DNA of 64,000 nucleotides from assembly GCF_035294505.1 (NCBI RefSeq), contig NZ_DATGKU010000174.1:62001-126000 (forward strand), read 5' to 3'. The translations under genes were made by a program, and so were the position numbers. The stretch comes from Chthonomonas sp035294505. GTDB lineage: Bacteria > Armatimonadota > Chthonomonadetes > Chthonomonadales > Chthonomonadaceae. Below, piece after piece: positions 1 through 8,676 of this stretch. The first letter of the stretch is position 1. Every line of letters begins with the position of its first letter. The notes beneath the pieces are model-generated. The model did not search any database, was not told where the DNA came from, and saw only the letters and a program-made list of their open reading frames with translations.

Positions 1-1
1 A

Positions 2-1729
2 GACGAGGGCTACTTCGCCCGTTTCCCCTATGCCTTCGCAGAAGGTCGGGATGCCGCCGGCCTCTTCCGCCTCGACATCACACAAAAGCGTGGCATTGGC
101 TACCGATTCGAACAAGAGTACCTTGCAGGCAAACAGACACCGCAAACCTCGCCGACAAGTGGTGCCTACGCAGCAGATAATGGCGTGTACGTCTCAGCCT
201 ACGGCTACGGCACCATAAGCAATCGGCTTCCGCGGCTCGGCACCGGCCTGGGCCCTACCAACGGCGGGCTTTTTACCCTTCAAGGCTACCTATCCCAAGG
301 CTTCAACACCAACTTCAGCGCCAGCTTTAAACACCAACAGAACATCGGCAGCAACAACCGCTTTGCTATCGACTCGGAGTTGCAACGTAATAGCTACGCC
401 TTTGGCTCAGGCACCGTTAGCTACGACACCCAAACCACCCGATTCGATTTTACCCACACCGACCCTCTACACGGCACAGATGGCGGCCTTACGCTTAATC
501 TCGCCACCAGCTTCTCGCCCGGTTTCTTTAGCCGTCAACTTACCGGCAGCCTCAAACAAGATTTCCTCTTCGGCTCTTCCGGCAGCACACATAATAGCCT
601 GTCCTACGATTTGGAGCTTTCCGATCTTCTCTCCGGTGGCTCGGGCTTTTCCTCAAAATCGGAACGACTGGATGAAAACTTCAGCTATCAACACGACGCT
701 CGTGAGTATGCTCTCTCTCTGGTGGCAAACGGTTCTACCCCCATCGGCACCCAAACAGGAGGCTCGTTCGGGGTGCTGCAAAAGCTGCCGGAGCTTAAAA
801 TGGACTTGAATACCTACCGTTTCCGAGGTGGCTGGCTACGAGAACTGCCGCTAACCCTCGAACTGGGCATAGGGCAATACTCCGAACCCGGCTCCGAAGT
901 GAATACCGACCGCGTGCTTTTAGGCCTCAACACACAACCCATTACCCTCCTAATGGGACGAACAGAACTCACAACCGCCCTCGGCTTCGAACAACGCTTC
1001 TACGGCGATGGTGCCGCCGAATATCGCCTCCACGACGATATGCATCTACGCCAACACATCGCGGGCCGCTCCGGCTTCGACATTGATTACGTCTACGATC
1101 AGCCGGAAGGCGCCACCCCTTTCTACTTCGACCAACTGCGGCGATCCCATTATCTCTCTTTCGATGGTGGCTACCTAGATGACCCTCATTTTCAATTTAC
1201 AGCTCGCGTCGGCTACGATCTCACCCACACACCGGGCACCCTTCCTTGGCAGTCGCTCTCTACACGCCTTATGTGGCGCCCTACTCCCTCCGTTCGCTTT
1301 GATGCGACCCAAGTCTACGACCCGAATCGCGGGCGCTTCTTCGCCCTCGTCAACCAGCTAAGCCTACGTGGCAAAAACGATTTCGGCCTCGACATCCTCG
1401 CCAATATAGACCCACAGCAGCCCGGAATTCGACGGAAAATTACCCAACTGAACACTCAGTTCTCTATTCCTATTGGACGCTCATGGCGCATTAACGGCCT
1501 CTACCTCTACAGCGGTCTCACCGGAAGCTTCACGGCTCAAAACCTCCAGATCATCCACGATTGGGATTGTCTCGAGATGAGCCTAACCTACACCAACAAC
1601 GTCGGAGGCTTCCGCCCGGAACGCGCCTTCTACCTTTCCATTCGTATCACTGCCTTCCCCTTCTTCCGCGCCTTCGGCTATGGCCCCGCCGGTCAGGCTC
1701 TAGGAACCGGAATCGGTAGCCTCTACTGA
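2..1729 (+). CDS. LptD/OstA-like outer-membrane beta-barrel protein, C-terminal part
   Basis: This open frame runs in from the left edge, so only the C-terminal part (about 575 residues) is present. It is a series of short amphipathic strands with many aromatic and glycine residues, ending in an aromatic residue (GSLY), as outer-membrane barrels do. The order of strands, the cysteine in the HDWDCLEMSLTY segment near the C terminus and the final short strands resemble LptD (organic solvent tolerance protein), which inserts lipopolysaccharide into the outer membrane. The LptD call is by resemblance; another large barrel remains possible because the N-terminal OstA domain lies outside the window. 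The neighbouring heptose phosphatase gene fits an LPS-making diderm. The 3' end overlaps that convergent gene by 30 bp. Confidence 0.65.
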   Translation, partial: DEGYFARFPYAFAEGRDAAGLFRLDITQKRGIGYRFEQEYLAGKQTPQTSPTSGAYAADNGVYVSAYGYGTISNRLPRLGTGLGPTNGGLFTLQGYLSQGFNTNFSASFKHQQNIGSNNRFAIDSELQRNSYAFGSGTVSYDTQTTRFDFTHTDPLHGTDGGLTLNLATSFSPGFFSRQLTGSLKQDFLFGSSGSTHNSLSYDLELSDLLSGGSGFSSKSERLDENFSYQHDAREYALSLVANGSTPIGTQTGGSFGVLQKLPELKMDLNTYRFRGGWLRELPLTLELGIGQYSEPGSEVNTDRVLLGLNTQPITLLMGRTELTTALGFEQRFYGDGAAEYRLHDDMHLRQHIAGRSGFDIDYVYDQPEGATPFYFDQLRRSHYLSFDGGYLDDPHFQFTARVGYDLTHTPGTLPWQSLSTRLMWRPTPSVRFDATQVYDPNRGRFFALVNQLSLRGKNDFGLDILANIDPQQPGIRRKITQLNTQFSIPIGRSWRINGLYLYSGLTGSFTAQNLQIIHDWDCLEMSLTYTNNVGGFRPERAFYLSIRITAFPFFRAFGYGPAGQALGTGIGSLY

Positions 1730-2266
1730 AAGTATCCATTCGACGGCATTCCATAGATCGGCACAGACACATTCGGGCTGCGGCGAGGGAAACCGACACG
1801 GCTCGTAAGCCCGCGTGTGTCCACTTAAAACCAGCACGGTACGACATCCCACCGATGCCCCGGCGGCAATATCCTTCGGAGAATCGCCTATCATGTAGCT
1901 CCGATGCAGATCAACATCGTGCTCCTCCGCAGCGCGTAAGAGCATCCCCGGAGCCGGTTTGCGACAGGAGCATCCCTCCTCCGGACGATGAGGGCAGAAA
2001 TAGACCGCATCTATCCTACCTCCCTCCAAGGCAACTTCTTCCTGCAACCGTGTATGAACTTCTGCTAAATCGTCCAAGGTCATCAATCCCCGCCCAACCG
2101 CAGATTGATTGGTTACAATCATAACTCTAAAGTTCGCTCGGTTCAGACGTTCTATCGCCTCGCCCACTCTGGGCAACATCCTCAGCAAGTCGGGGCGGGT
2201 CACGTAGTCGCCTCCCTCCACGCTCAACACCCCGTCCCTATCCAGAAAAACCGCTCTCGTTATCAC
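1700..2266 (-). CDS. gmhB: D-glycero-D-manno-heptose 1,7-bisphosphate 7-phosphatase (HAD-IIIA)
   Basis: A 188-residue HAD-superfamily phosphatase, normal length for GmhB. The nucleophile motif FLDRDGVL lies at residues 7-14 (D9 and D11), motif II is in IVTNQSAVGRG (about 49-59), and the zinc-loop pattern CPH..EEGCSC followed by RKPAPGML is typical of GmhB/HisB-N phosphatases. The family removes the C7 phosphate during synthesis of the ADP-heptose used for LPS core. It starts with GTG preceded by an AGGGAG ribosome-binding site. It is convergent with the LptD-like gene and overlaps it by 30 bp. The substrate is inferred from family and neighbour; related HADs act on other sugar phosphates. Confidence 0.85.
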   Translation of the reverse strand: MITRAVFLDRDGVLSVEGGDYVTRPDLLRMLPRVGEAIERLNRANFRVMIVTNQSAVGRGLMTLDDLAEVHTRLQEEVALEGGRIDAVYFCPHRPEEGCSCRKPAPGMLLRAAEEHDVDLHRSYMIGDSPKDIAAGASVGCRTVLVLSGHTRAYEPCRFPSPQPECVCADLWNAVEWILSVEATDSGS

Positions 2267-2509
2267 CGTGCTCCCTCTCTTCTAGTGTAAAACCGATAAA
2301 CTCCTGAATCTTACCGACATAAAGCCATTTTCGGTCAACGCACCGACTCTTCGCATAGGCCAACGCTTCAGGCAAGAGCACCAAGTCGAATCCATACCCG
2401 CCAAACACCCTGCATTCCCCATTCCCCCAAAAGTTCGTCGTGAGCGGGTAAAATAGACGCCGTCTACCATTCTTCATCCCATAGATTTAGAGGAGCTTTT
2501 TACTGTAGG
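2267..2509. other. Divergent intergenic region gmhB / mtnP
   Basis: This 243-bp gap separates the divergent gmhB and mtnP genes and should hold both promoters. A TAAAAT hexamer lies near 2450 on the plus strand, and a GAGGAG ribosome-binding site (2490-2495) serves mtnP with a slightly long spacing. No convincing -35 element is visible. Two short minus-strand frames here lack codon bias and recognisable content, and I do not call them. Confidence 0.35.
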
Positions 2510-3331
2510 ATGCCTGCTGATAACACAACCCCTACCGCGGAGATCGGAGTCTTCGGCGGCAGCGGCTTTTACTCTCTTTTTGAAAAGGTAGAGGAGATCA
2601 CCGTAGATACCCCATTTGGCTCTCCAAGCGATAATATCTTCCTTGCCACCCTCGCGGATCGGCGAGTGGCCTTTCTTCCTCGGCATGGGCGACACCATAC
2701 GATTCCTCCCCATGCCATCAACTATCGGGCGAATATCTGGGCGATGAAACGACTTGGTGTACGCTTTCTCATCAGCCCTTGTGCCGCCGGCAGCTTACAA
2801 AGCCACATTAAACCCGGCGACTTCGTGGTTTGCGATCAGTATGTAGACCGTACCCGCAACCGAAAAGATACCTTCTACGATGGCCCAGAAGTGTATCATG
2901 TCTCAAGTGCCGATCCCTATTGCCCTCACCTGCGCAAACTTGCTATCGAGGTCATCCGGGAACAAGGTATCCCCGTCCATGAGCGCGGAACGGTAGTAGT
3001 CATTCAAGGCCCTCGCTTCTCCACAAAAGCCGAAAGTCGCTGGTTTACTCAAGCCGGATGGGAAGTGATCAATATGACCCAATATCCGGAAGCCTACCTA
3101 GCTCTCGAACAAAATATCGCCGTGGTGAATATCTCCCTTATCACAGACTACGATAGCGGCTTGGTAGCCGAAGGCGAAGTAGCACCGGTTACCCAAAAGG
3201 AAGTCTATGAAACCTTTCTGAAAAACGCGGAACGCATCAAGAAAGTTGTCAAGGAGTTGGTGCAGAGAATTCCGCTCGATCTAGACAGCCCCTGCCATCA
3301 TGCGCTAGATCATGCCAAAGTTGAGGCTTGA
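2510..3331 (+). CDS. mtnP: S-methyl-5'-thioadenosine phosphorylase
   Basis: A 273-residue nucleoside phosphorylase of the MTAP/PNP family. The phosphate-binding GGSGFY motif is near residue 14, followed by LPRHGRHHTIPPHAINYRAN (about 56-75). N188-M189-T190 in INMTQYPEA forms the purine-nucleoside site, and D213 and D215 in TDYD mark the MTA/purine-specific form. The enzyme cleaves methylthioadenosine, a by-product of polyamine and other SAM-dependent pathways, into adenine and 5-methylthioribose-1-phosphate. The next gene, 3 bp downstream, is mtnA, which consumes that sugar phosphate, and apt further downstream would recover the adenine. Family and role are secure; MTA over adenosine specificity rests on the TDYD motif and context. 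Confidence 0.93.
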   Translation: MPADNTTPTAEIGVFGGSGFYSLFEKVEEITVDTPFGSPSDNIFLATLADRRVAFLPRHGRHHTIPPHAINYRANIWAMKRLGVRFLISPCAAGSLQSHIKPGDFVVCDQYVDRTRNRKDTFYDGPEVYHVSSADPYCPHLRKLAIEVIREQGIPVHERGTVVVIQGPRFSTKAESRWFTQAGWEVINMTQYPEAYLALEQNIAVVNISLITDYDSGLVAEGEVAPVTQKEVYETFLKNAERIKKVVKELVQRIPLDLDSPCHHALDHAKVEA

Positions 3332-3334
3332 ACG

Positions 3335-4414
3335 ATGTCGGAACAACGGCTCGGAACAACTTTGCAAACGGTGGATTGGCGTGAGGGACGGTTGGTTTTG
3401 ATAGACCAAAACGCCCTTCCTCACCGCCTCACGTACATTACTTACACCGATTGGCGCGATGTTGTCGAGGCTATCCGCACCATGGTCGTTCGAGGCGCCC
3501 CTGCCATCGGTTGCACAGCCGCGTTAGGGATGGCTCTTGGCGCACAACATAGTCCTCCGTTCGATACCGGCGACGCCCTCCTCGCGCACCTTGAAACCAT
3601 GGCTCGAGCCTTTCGTTCGGCTCGTCCAACTGCCGTGAACCTTTTTTGGGCTGTAGACCGCATTCTTGCCGTCGCACGCGAGGCTTCTGACAGTGTGGAA
3701 CATATCCGTCAGGCCGTTCTAGATGAAGGGCTTCGTATGCTTGAGGAGGACATCCAAATTAATAGGCGTCTGGGTCATCATGGGGCCCAACTCCTTCCCC
3801 AACACGCCGGTGTGCTTACCCACTGCAATGCCGGCGCTCTCGCTACGGTGGGTTACGGCACCGCACTTGGGGTCGTTCGAGCCGCCGTGGAACTAGGCAA
3901 AACGGTGGAGGTTTATGCCGATGAAACGCGACCGCGCCTGCAAGGAATGAAGCTCACTGCCTGGGAGTTAGCCCAAGACTCGATTCCGGTCACCATCATT
4001 GCCGACAATATGGCCGCCGTGCTCATGCGCGAAGGAAAGATCGACTGCGTGATTGTCGGGGCCGACCGCATTGCCGCCAACGGAGATACCGCCAACAAAA
4101 TCGGCACCTATGGTCTTGCCGTCCTCGCGCACTACCACAACATCCCGTTTTATGTGGCTGCACCCGTTTCCACATTCGACCTTCGCCTTCCCTCAGGACA
4201 CCTCATTCCCATCGAACAGCGAGACCCGCAAGAGGTCACCCACATTCAAGGACATCGCGTCGCTCCAGAGGGCGTTCCTGTTCTCAACCCTGCCTTTGAT
4301 GTAACACCTGCCGAGCTTATCCACGCCTTCATCACAGAGATAGGCGTTCTCTATCCACCGTTCGATTCCCTTCCCGAGCGCCTGACCAACGCTTCGAGCC
4401 AACATGTGCCTTAA
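3335..4414 (+). CDS. mtnA: S-methyl-5-thioribose-1-phosphate isomerase
   Basis: A 359-residue member of the MtnA/eIF2B-alpha family. RGAPAIG (about residue 54) binds the sugar phosphate. The catalytic cysteine is C164 in THCNAGALAT and the catalytic aspartate D244 in VGADRIAANGD, followed by NKIGTYGLAVLAHYHNIPFY. It interconverts methylthioribose-1-phosphate and methylthioribulose-1-phosphate in methionine salvage. The start lies 3 bp after mtnP with a GAGG ribosome-binding site inside the upstream stop region, so the two are translationally adjacent. The later salvage genes (mtnB, C, D) are not in this window. Confidence 0.94.
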   Translation: MSEQRLGTTLQTVDWREGRLVLIDQNALPHRLTYITYTDWRDVVEAIRTMVVRGAPAIGCTAALGMALGAQHSPPFDTGDALLAHLETMARAFRSARPTAVNLFWAVDRILAVAREASDSVEHIRQAVLDEGLRMLEEDIQINRRLGHHGAQLLPQHAGVLTHCNAGALATVGYGTALGVVRAAVELGKTVEVYADETRPRLQGMKLTAWELAQDSIPVTIIADNMAAVLMREGKIDCVIVGADRIAANGDTANKIGTYGLAVLAHYHNIPFYVAAPVSTFDLRLPSGHLIPIEQRDPQEVTHIQGHRVAPEGVPVLNPAFDVTPAELIHAFITEIGVLYPPFDSLPERLTNASSQHVP

Positions 4415-4480
4415 ACCTATTCCTCCGATGGCTTCCAAGTGCCCCCCTCCGCTTAACCTTTTTCCAGTGGGAGCGTTGCC

Positions 4481-7400
4481 ATGAATGGTAACCGTTCCTT
4501 GTTCGACACCTATCTCCAGCAACTGTCTAAAGTGGCCGCCCAAGGCGATGCCCGTGAAGAGAGCTTCTACCCTGCCCTTCAGGCTATGCTAGAGGCCTTT
4601 GCACAAACAACCCATCGCAACGTGGTAGTGACCGCGCTTCCTCGCCCCACGGAAGCGGGGAATCCCGACTTTCGGGTTTGGGATGGAAGCCAACATATCA
4701 TCGGCTATATAGAGGCGAAGCGACCAACCGAGGAACACCTCGACCATGTCGAGAATTCAGGCCAACTTGCGCGCTACCGGGCAACGTTTCCGAACCTCAT
4801 TCTCACGAACTTTCTGGAGTTCCGCCTCTACAGGGATGGTAAGAGAGTAGAGACAGCCCTTCTCGCACGCCCCGCGGTTCTCAATACGTTGCGCGTGGCG
4901 CCTCCTGCAGAAAATGTAGAGTCTCTCTACGCACTACTTGAACGCTTTTTCAGTTTTGCCACTCCTAAAGTCTATAGTGCCGAATCTCTCGCGGCGGAGC
5001 TGGCCAAGCGAACGCGTTTCTTACGAACTGTGGCCGAAGAACAGCTCAAACGGGAAGAAGCAGAACCTGGCGAGCTGTACAGCTTCTATGAGGCGTTCAA
5101 AACCTTCCTCATTGCCGACTTAACACCGGAAGCTTTTGCCGACCTGTTCGCCCAAACGATTACCTACGGACTTTTTGCAGCAAGAACACGCACCACGGAT
5201 AGCTTCCAACGTCGTACCGCCGCCGAACATATCCCTCACACCATAGGCGTCTTACGCAAGCTGTTTCAATTCATCTCTTCGGCCGACCCTCCGACCGAGC
5301 TGATCTGGTGCGTAGATGACATCGTGGAGGTTCTCTCGGTCGCCGATCTCAACGAGATACTCGACCGCTATTACCAAGAAGGCAAAGGAAGCGACCCTAT
5401 CATCCACTTCTACGAAACTTTCCTTTCAGAATATGACCCTCAGGAGCGAGAGCGCCGCGGCGTCTACTACACCCCTGAACCGGTTGTCTCTTACATCGTT
5501 CGTTCGCTTCATGGGCTGCTTAAAGACCGTCTCCAAGTGCCCGAAGGCTTGGCCTCAAACAATATCACGCTGCTAGACCCTGCCGCAGGAACGATGACGT
5601 TCGTCGCTCAGGCTACTCAGCAAGCCGTCTCCGAGTTTCAAGAAAGGTACGGTGCCGGCGCCCTTACCGATTTCATTCGGAACCATATCCTAAAAAACTT
5701 CTTTGCCTTCGAGTTGATGATGGCTCCCTATGCCGTCGGCCACCTCAAAATGAACTTCCTGCTCAAAGAGCTTGGTTACATCCTTTCTAACGACGAGCGT
5801 GTGCGTTTTTATCTTACAAACGCTCTGGATATTGAAGAGCTTGAGACAAGCCGGCTCCCCTTCTTCTCTGCCCTCGCCGCCGAATCGCAGCAGGCGCTTG
5901 AGATTAAAAAGCAGACCCCCATTCTCGTCATTCTCGGAAACCCACCCTATTCCGGCGAGTCGACCAATCAAGGAGCCTGGATAAGAGGCCTTATTGAGGA
6001 CTACAAACAGGTGGACGGGCGGCCTCTTGGAGAGAAAAACCCCAAATGGCTCCAGGACGATTATGTTAAATTCTTGCGTTTCGCCCAGTGGAAAATCGAG
6101 CAGGCCGGCTGCGGTGTGGTAGGCATGATCTCAAATCACGCCTACCTCGATAACCCGACATTCCGCGGCATGCGCCAAAGTCTGCTACGCACCTATGATG
6201 AGATCTACATACTGAACCTTCACGGAAACGCAAGAAAGCGCGAAACCTGCCCGGATGGCTCTCCCGATCAGAACGTATTCGACATTCAACAAGGCGTAGC
6301 CATTGCGCTCTTTGTGAAGCAACATAGGCAGACAGACCATGAGGAAGGCAAGGCTGAAGCAAAGATATACTATGCGGACCTGTGGGGTTCTCGCGAATCC
6401 AAGTACGCATGGCTTAGCTCGAATCACCTTAACAGCACACCATGGCAACCGCTGCAGCCTTCCTCTCCCCTCTACTTTTTTGTCCCACGTAATACCGATC
6501 TAGAAGCTATATATCAACGATACCCTTCTATACCTGAAATTTTTCCGGTTTATAGCGTTGGCATCGTAACCGCCCGCGACCGTCTGACCATTCACTGGAC
6601 TTCGGAAGAGGTTTGGAACACGGTTACCAACTTCGTGCGCCTCGATCCGGAATTGGCCCGCCAAGCCTACCGCCTCGGCAAAGATGCCCGTGACTGGAGG
6701 GTGGAATGGGCGCAAAAAGATTTAAGCGATTCGGGGCCATCAAAGCAGCACATTGTGCCAATCCTCTACCGTCCCTTCGATGTGCGCTATACGTACTACA
6801 CCGGCCACTCTCGAGGCTTTCACTGTATGCCGCGATACGATGTCATGCGGCACATGCTCCTCGGCTCGAACTTAGGGTTGATAACTCACAAACAAGAAGG
6901 ATTAAATCTGCCTTGGTCTCATGCCCTTGTCACCAATCTTATCGTTGAACACGTTGCTCTCTCAACCCTCACAACGAACTATCTCTTCCCACTCTATCTC
7001 TATCATAACGGCGAACAAACCCATCTCTTCGATCAACACAGCGATCTACAGCGGACTCCGAACTTAAATGCTACATTAACAGCAACCTTAACACAAGCCT
7101 ATGGCCGATTGCCCGCCCCGGAAGAGATATTTCACTATATCTACGCGGTTCTCTATGCGCCCACCTATCGAGAAAGATACTATACGTTTCTTCAGAGTGA
7201 CTTTCCGAGAGTGCCCTTTCCTACACGTTCCGACCTCTTCTCGCGCTATGCCGATCTCGGCGCACAGCTCGTTCAGATTCATCTGCTACAATCTACCGAA
7301 CTGAACCCTCCACTCTGTAAATATCACGGGCAGGGAGACCATCTTGTGCAACAAAGTGGAGCTTCCGGGTTACGCTACGGTCCTGTGGAACAGAGGGCTT

Positions 7401-7627
7401 ACATTAACGCGCATCAGTATTTCGCACCGATATCCCAGAAAGTCTGGGAGTATCCTATGGGAGGCTACCAGGTCTGCGAGAAATGGCTGAAAGAAAGGCA
7501 GGGCCGCCGTCTCTCACTCGATGAGATTCAAACCTTCTGCCGAATCGTCACCGCTCTTGATCGAACGATTAGGTTACAAAAAGAAATAGATGCTCTCTAC
7601 GATGAGATAGAGGCGTCCCCTCTTTAA
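4481..7627 (+). CDS. Single-chain restriction-modification enzyme (N6-adenine methylase with PD-(D/E)xK nuclease)
   Basis: A 1048-residue protein with nuclease, methylase and specificity parts in one chain. The N terminus carries a PD-(D/E)xK-type site, D63 in NPDF and E78-A79-K80 in YIEAKRP. About residue 325, RGVYYTPEPVVSYIV is methylase motif X. D366-P-A-A-G370 is motif I (SAM binding) and N487-P-P-Y490 is motif IV (catalysis). The C-terminal third, with repeated PLYLY and YPMGGYQVCEKWLK-like stretches, resembles the specificity domain of type ISP enzymes. No helicase motifs are present, so it is closer to a type IIG/IIL layout than to full type ISP. It probably cuts unmethylated foreign DNA and protects host sites. 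No separate subunit genes flank it, and it sits between mtnA and apt, which otherwise belong together. Confidence 0.85.
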   Translation: MNGNRSLFDTYLQQLSKVAAQGDAREESFYPALQAMLEAFAQTTHRNVVVTALPRPTEAGNPDFRVWDGSQHIIGYIEAKRPTEEHLDHVENSGQLARYRATFPNLILTNFLEFRLYRDGKRVETALLARPAVLNTLRVAPPAENVESLYALLERFFSFATPKVYSAESLAAELAKRTRFLRTVAEEQLKREEAEPGELYSFYEAFKTFLIADLTPEAFADLFAQTITYGLFAARTRTTDSFQRRTAAEHIPHTIGVLRKLFQFISSADPPTELIWCVDDIVEVLSVADLNEILDRYYQEGKGSDPIIHFYETFLSEYDPQERERRGVYYTPEPVVSYIVRSLHGLLKDRLQVPEGLASNNITLLDPAAGTMTFVAQATQQAVSEFQERYGAGALTDFIRNHILKNFFAFELMMAPYAVGHLKMNFLLKELGYILSNDERVRFYLTNALDIEELETSRLPFFSALAAESQQALEIKKQTPILVILGNPPYSGESTNQGAWIRGLIEDYKQVDGRPLGEKNPKWLQDDYVKFLRFAQWKIEQAGCGVVGMISNHAYLDNPTFRGMRQSLLRTYDEIYILNLHGNARKRETCPDGSPDQNVFDIQQGVAIALFVKQHRQTDHEEGKAEAKIYYADLWGSRESKYAWLSSNHLNSTPWQPLQPSSPLYFFVPRNTDLEAIYQRYPSIPEIFPVYSVGIVTARDRLTIHWTSEEVWNTVTNFVRLDPELARQAYRLGKDARDWRVEWAQKDLSDSGPSKQHIVPILYRPFDVRYTYYTGHSRGFHCMPRYDVMRHMLLGSNLGLITHKQEGLNLPWSHALVTNLIVEHVALSTLTTNYLFPLYLYHNGEQTHLFDQHSDLQRTPNLNATLTATLTQAYGRLPAPEEIFHYIYAVLYAPTYRERYYTFLQSDFPRVPFPTRSDLFSRYADLGAQLVQIHLLQSTELNPPLCKYHGQGDHLVQQSGASGLRYGPVEQRAYINAHQYFAPISQKVWEYPMGGYQVCEKWLKERQGRRLSLDEIQTFCRIVTALDRTIRLQKEIDALYDEIEASPL

Positions 7628-7661
7628 CCGATCAGGGAACGCGGAATCCCCTAAAGATCGG
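7628..7661 (+). terminator. Hairpin after the restriction-modification gene
   Basis: CCGATCAGGG (7628-7637) can pair with CCCT (7649-7652) and GATCGG (7656-7661), leaving an AAA bulge. It begins at the base after the stop codon. No T-run follows, so it may be a weak or factor-dependent terminator or an mRNA-end stabiliser. Confidence 0.4.
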
Positions 7662-7694
7662 CCAAACACAACACAACAATCATTACGAAATAGG

Positions 7695-7751
7695 AAAGGA
7701 GGTAGACGCGGGTTTCTCGGCAGCAATAATCGAGTTCCCGCACAGTTCTCT
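7695..7751 (+). promoter_or_regulatory. apt leader: distant Shine-Dalgarno with intervening hairpin
   Basis: AAAGGAGGT (7695-7703) is an almost ideal ribosome-binding site, but no start codon follows it closely. The apt ATG is at 7752. Between them GCGGG (7708-7712) pairs with CCCGC (7737-7741), and inside that CTCG (7716-7719) pairs with CGAG (7731-7734). If folded, the hairpin removes 34 nt and leaves about 14 nt between SD and ATG. No in-frame ATG, GTG or TTG occurs between SD and 7752, and the encoded N terminus is normal for Apt, so the start is not misassigned. Confidence 0.6.
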
Positions 7752-8279
7752 ATGGAAAAACTTTTGGCTGAAGCTCTTGTGCGTGATGTGCCGGACTTTC
7801 CAAAACCGGGAATCCTTTTTAAGGATATTACCCCGGTTTTGCAAGACTACGATGCCCTCAAACAGGTCATAGATAAGATGACCGAACAGAGTCGCCCGCT
7901 AAAAGTGGACGCGGTTGTGGGCATCGAGGCGCGAGGATTCATTTTTGGTGCTCCGTTGGCGCTCGAGCTGGAGGTGGGCTTTGTACCACTGCGCAAACTC
8001 GGGAAACTGCCCTACAATCGGCTCGTAGAAGAGTACGCCCTGGAATACGGCACAAACACGGTGGAGATTCATACCGACTCCATCAAACCGGGCCAAAGAG
8101 TGCTTATTGTAGACGACGTACTTGCGACCGGAGGGACGGCAGCCGCAGCCGCTCGGCTTGTGGAACGAGCCGGCGGGCAGGTAGCAGGCCTGTGCTTCCT
8201 CATCGAGTTAGACTTTCTTGAGGGGCGAAAAGCGCTCGAAAAGTACCCTATCATCAGCCTTATTCACTATCAAGAATAG
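7752..8279 (+). CDS. apt: Adenine phosphoribosyltransferase
   Basis: A 175-residue type I phosphoribosyltransferase of normal Apt length. The N-terminal DFPKPGILFKDITPVL stretch and VGIEARGFIFG are Apt hallmarks. The PRPP-binding loop VLIVDDVLATGGTA covers residues 117-130 (D121, D122). It converts adenine and PRPP to AMP in the cytoplasm and would recycle the adenine released by MtnP encoded 4.4 kb upstream. The start codon is fixed by family alignment, although its strong ribosome-binding site is about 50 nt upstream behind a hairpin. A hairpin follows 12 nt after the stop. Confidence 0.95.
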   Translation: MEKLLAEALVRDVPDFPKPGILFKDITPVLQDYDALKQVIDKMTEQSRPLKVDAVVGIEARGFIFGAPLALELEVGFVPLRKLGKLPYNRLVEEYALEYGTNTVEIHTDSIKPGQRVLIVDDVLATGGTAAAAARLVERAGGQVAGLCFLIELDFLEGRKALEKYPIISLIHYQE

Positions 8280-8676
8280 CTTCAGGACGAGCCGAAGGCG
8301 TGCATTTTCATGCCTTCGGCCACCGATGCCGGGGGCTACCGTTGGTCAAACCATGCCTAAATAGGACATAGGGTCTGATTCCTACTTCTTTTAACGCCGA
8401 CACAGGGGTCCCTAGAAAATCTGGCGATTTTCTGGGGACCCTGTATCGGTCTTGAAGAGCCGGTGATACGCTTGTCATTTCGAGCCGAAGGCGAGAAATC
8501 TTGAGTTTCAATTCCCACCAGTTCTGAGCGGAATGGCGCCCTTCCCCTCAAGACCGGTTTCACGCGCAGAGGATAGCACAAGGGCTAAAAAGCAAGGGTA
8601 GGCACAAGGCCTACCCCAACATCCTTCCTGTGGCAATCCTGTAGGCCAGACCGGTGCTGGCCTTCCGACGCTCGTT
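8280..8676. repeat. Intergenic repeat patchwork with REP-like element
   Basis: This 397-bp stretch between convergent apt and the ManD-type gene contains no gene I can support but is dense in dyads. GCCGAAGGC pairs with GCCTTCGGC (8291-8320, 6-nt loop). A long imperfect inverted repeat spans 8397-8449, with AGAAAATC facing GATTTTCT at its core and GGTCCC facing GGGACC outside. A REP-like TCATTTCGAGCCGAAGGCG followed by AGAAATCTTGAG lies at 8475-8505. GGGTAGGC faces GCCTACCC (8596-8616) and GGCCAG faces CTGGCC (8644-8662). GAGCCGAAGGCG occurs twice, in the first hairpin and in the REP-like element. The motifs resemble dispersed intergenic palindromes known from many bacterial genomes. The first hairpin could also end apt transcription. 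Confidence 0.55.

Noticed and set aside
2238..2477. 79-codon minus-strand frame overlapping the start of gmhB
   Set aside because: No family likeness, overlaps gmhB and the intergenic control region, and has no clear ribosome-binding site.
4481..7627. Calling the restriction-modification protein BREX PglX
   Set aside because: It carries an N-terminal PD-(D/E)xK nuclease and no other BREX genes (pglZ, brxC) are nearby.
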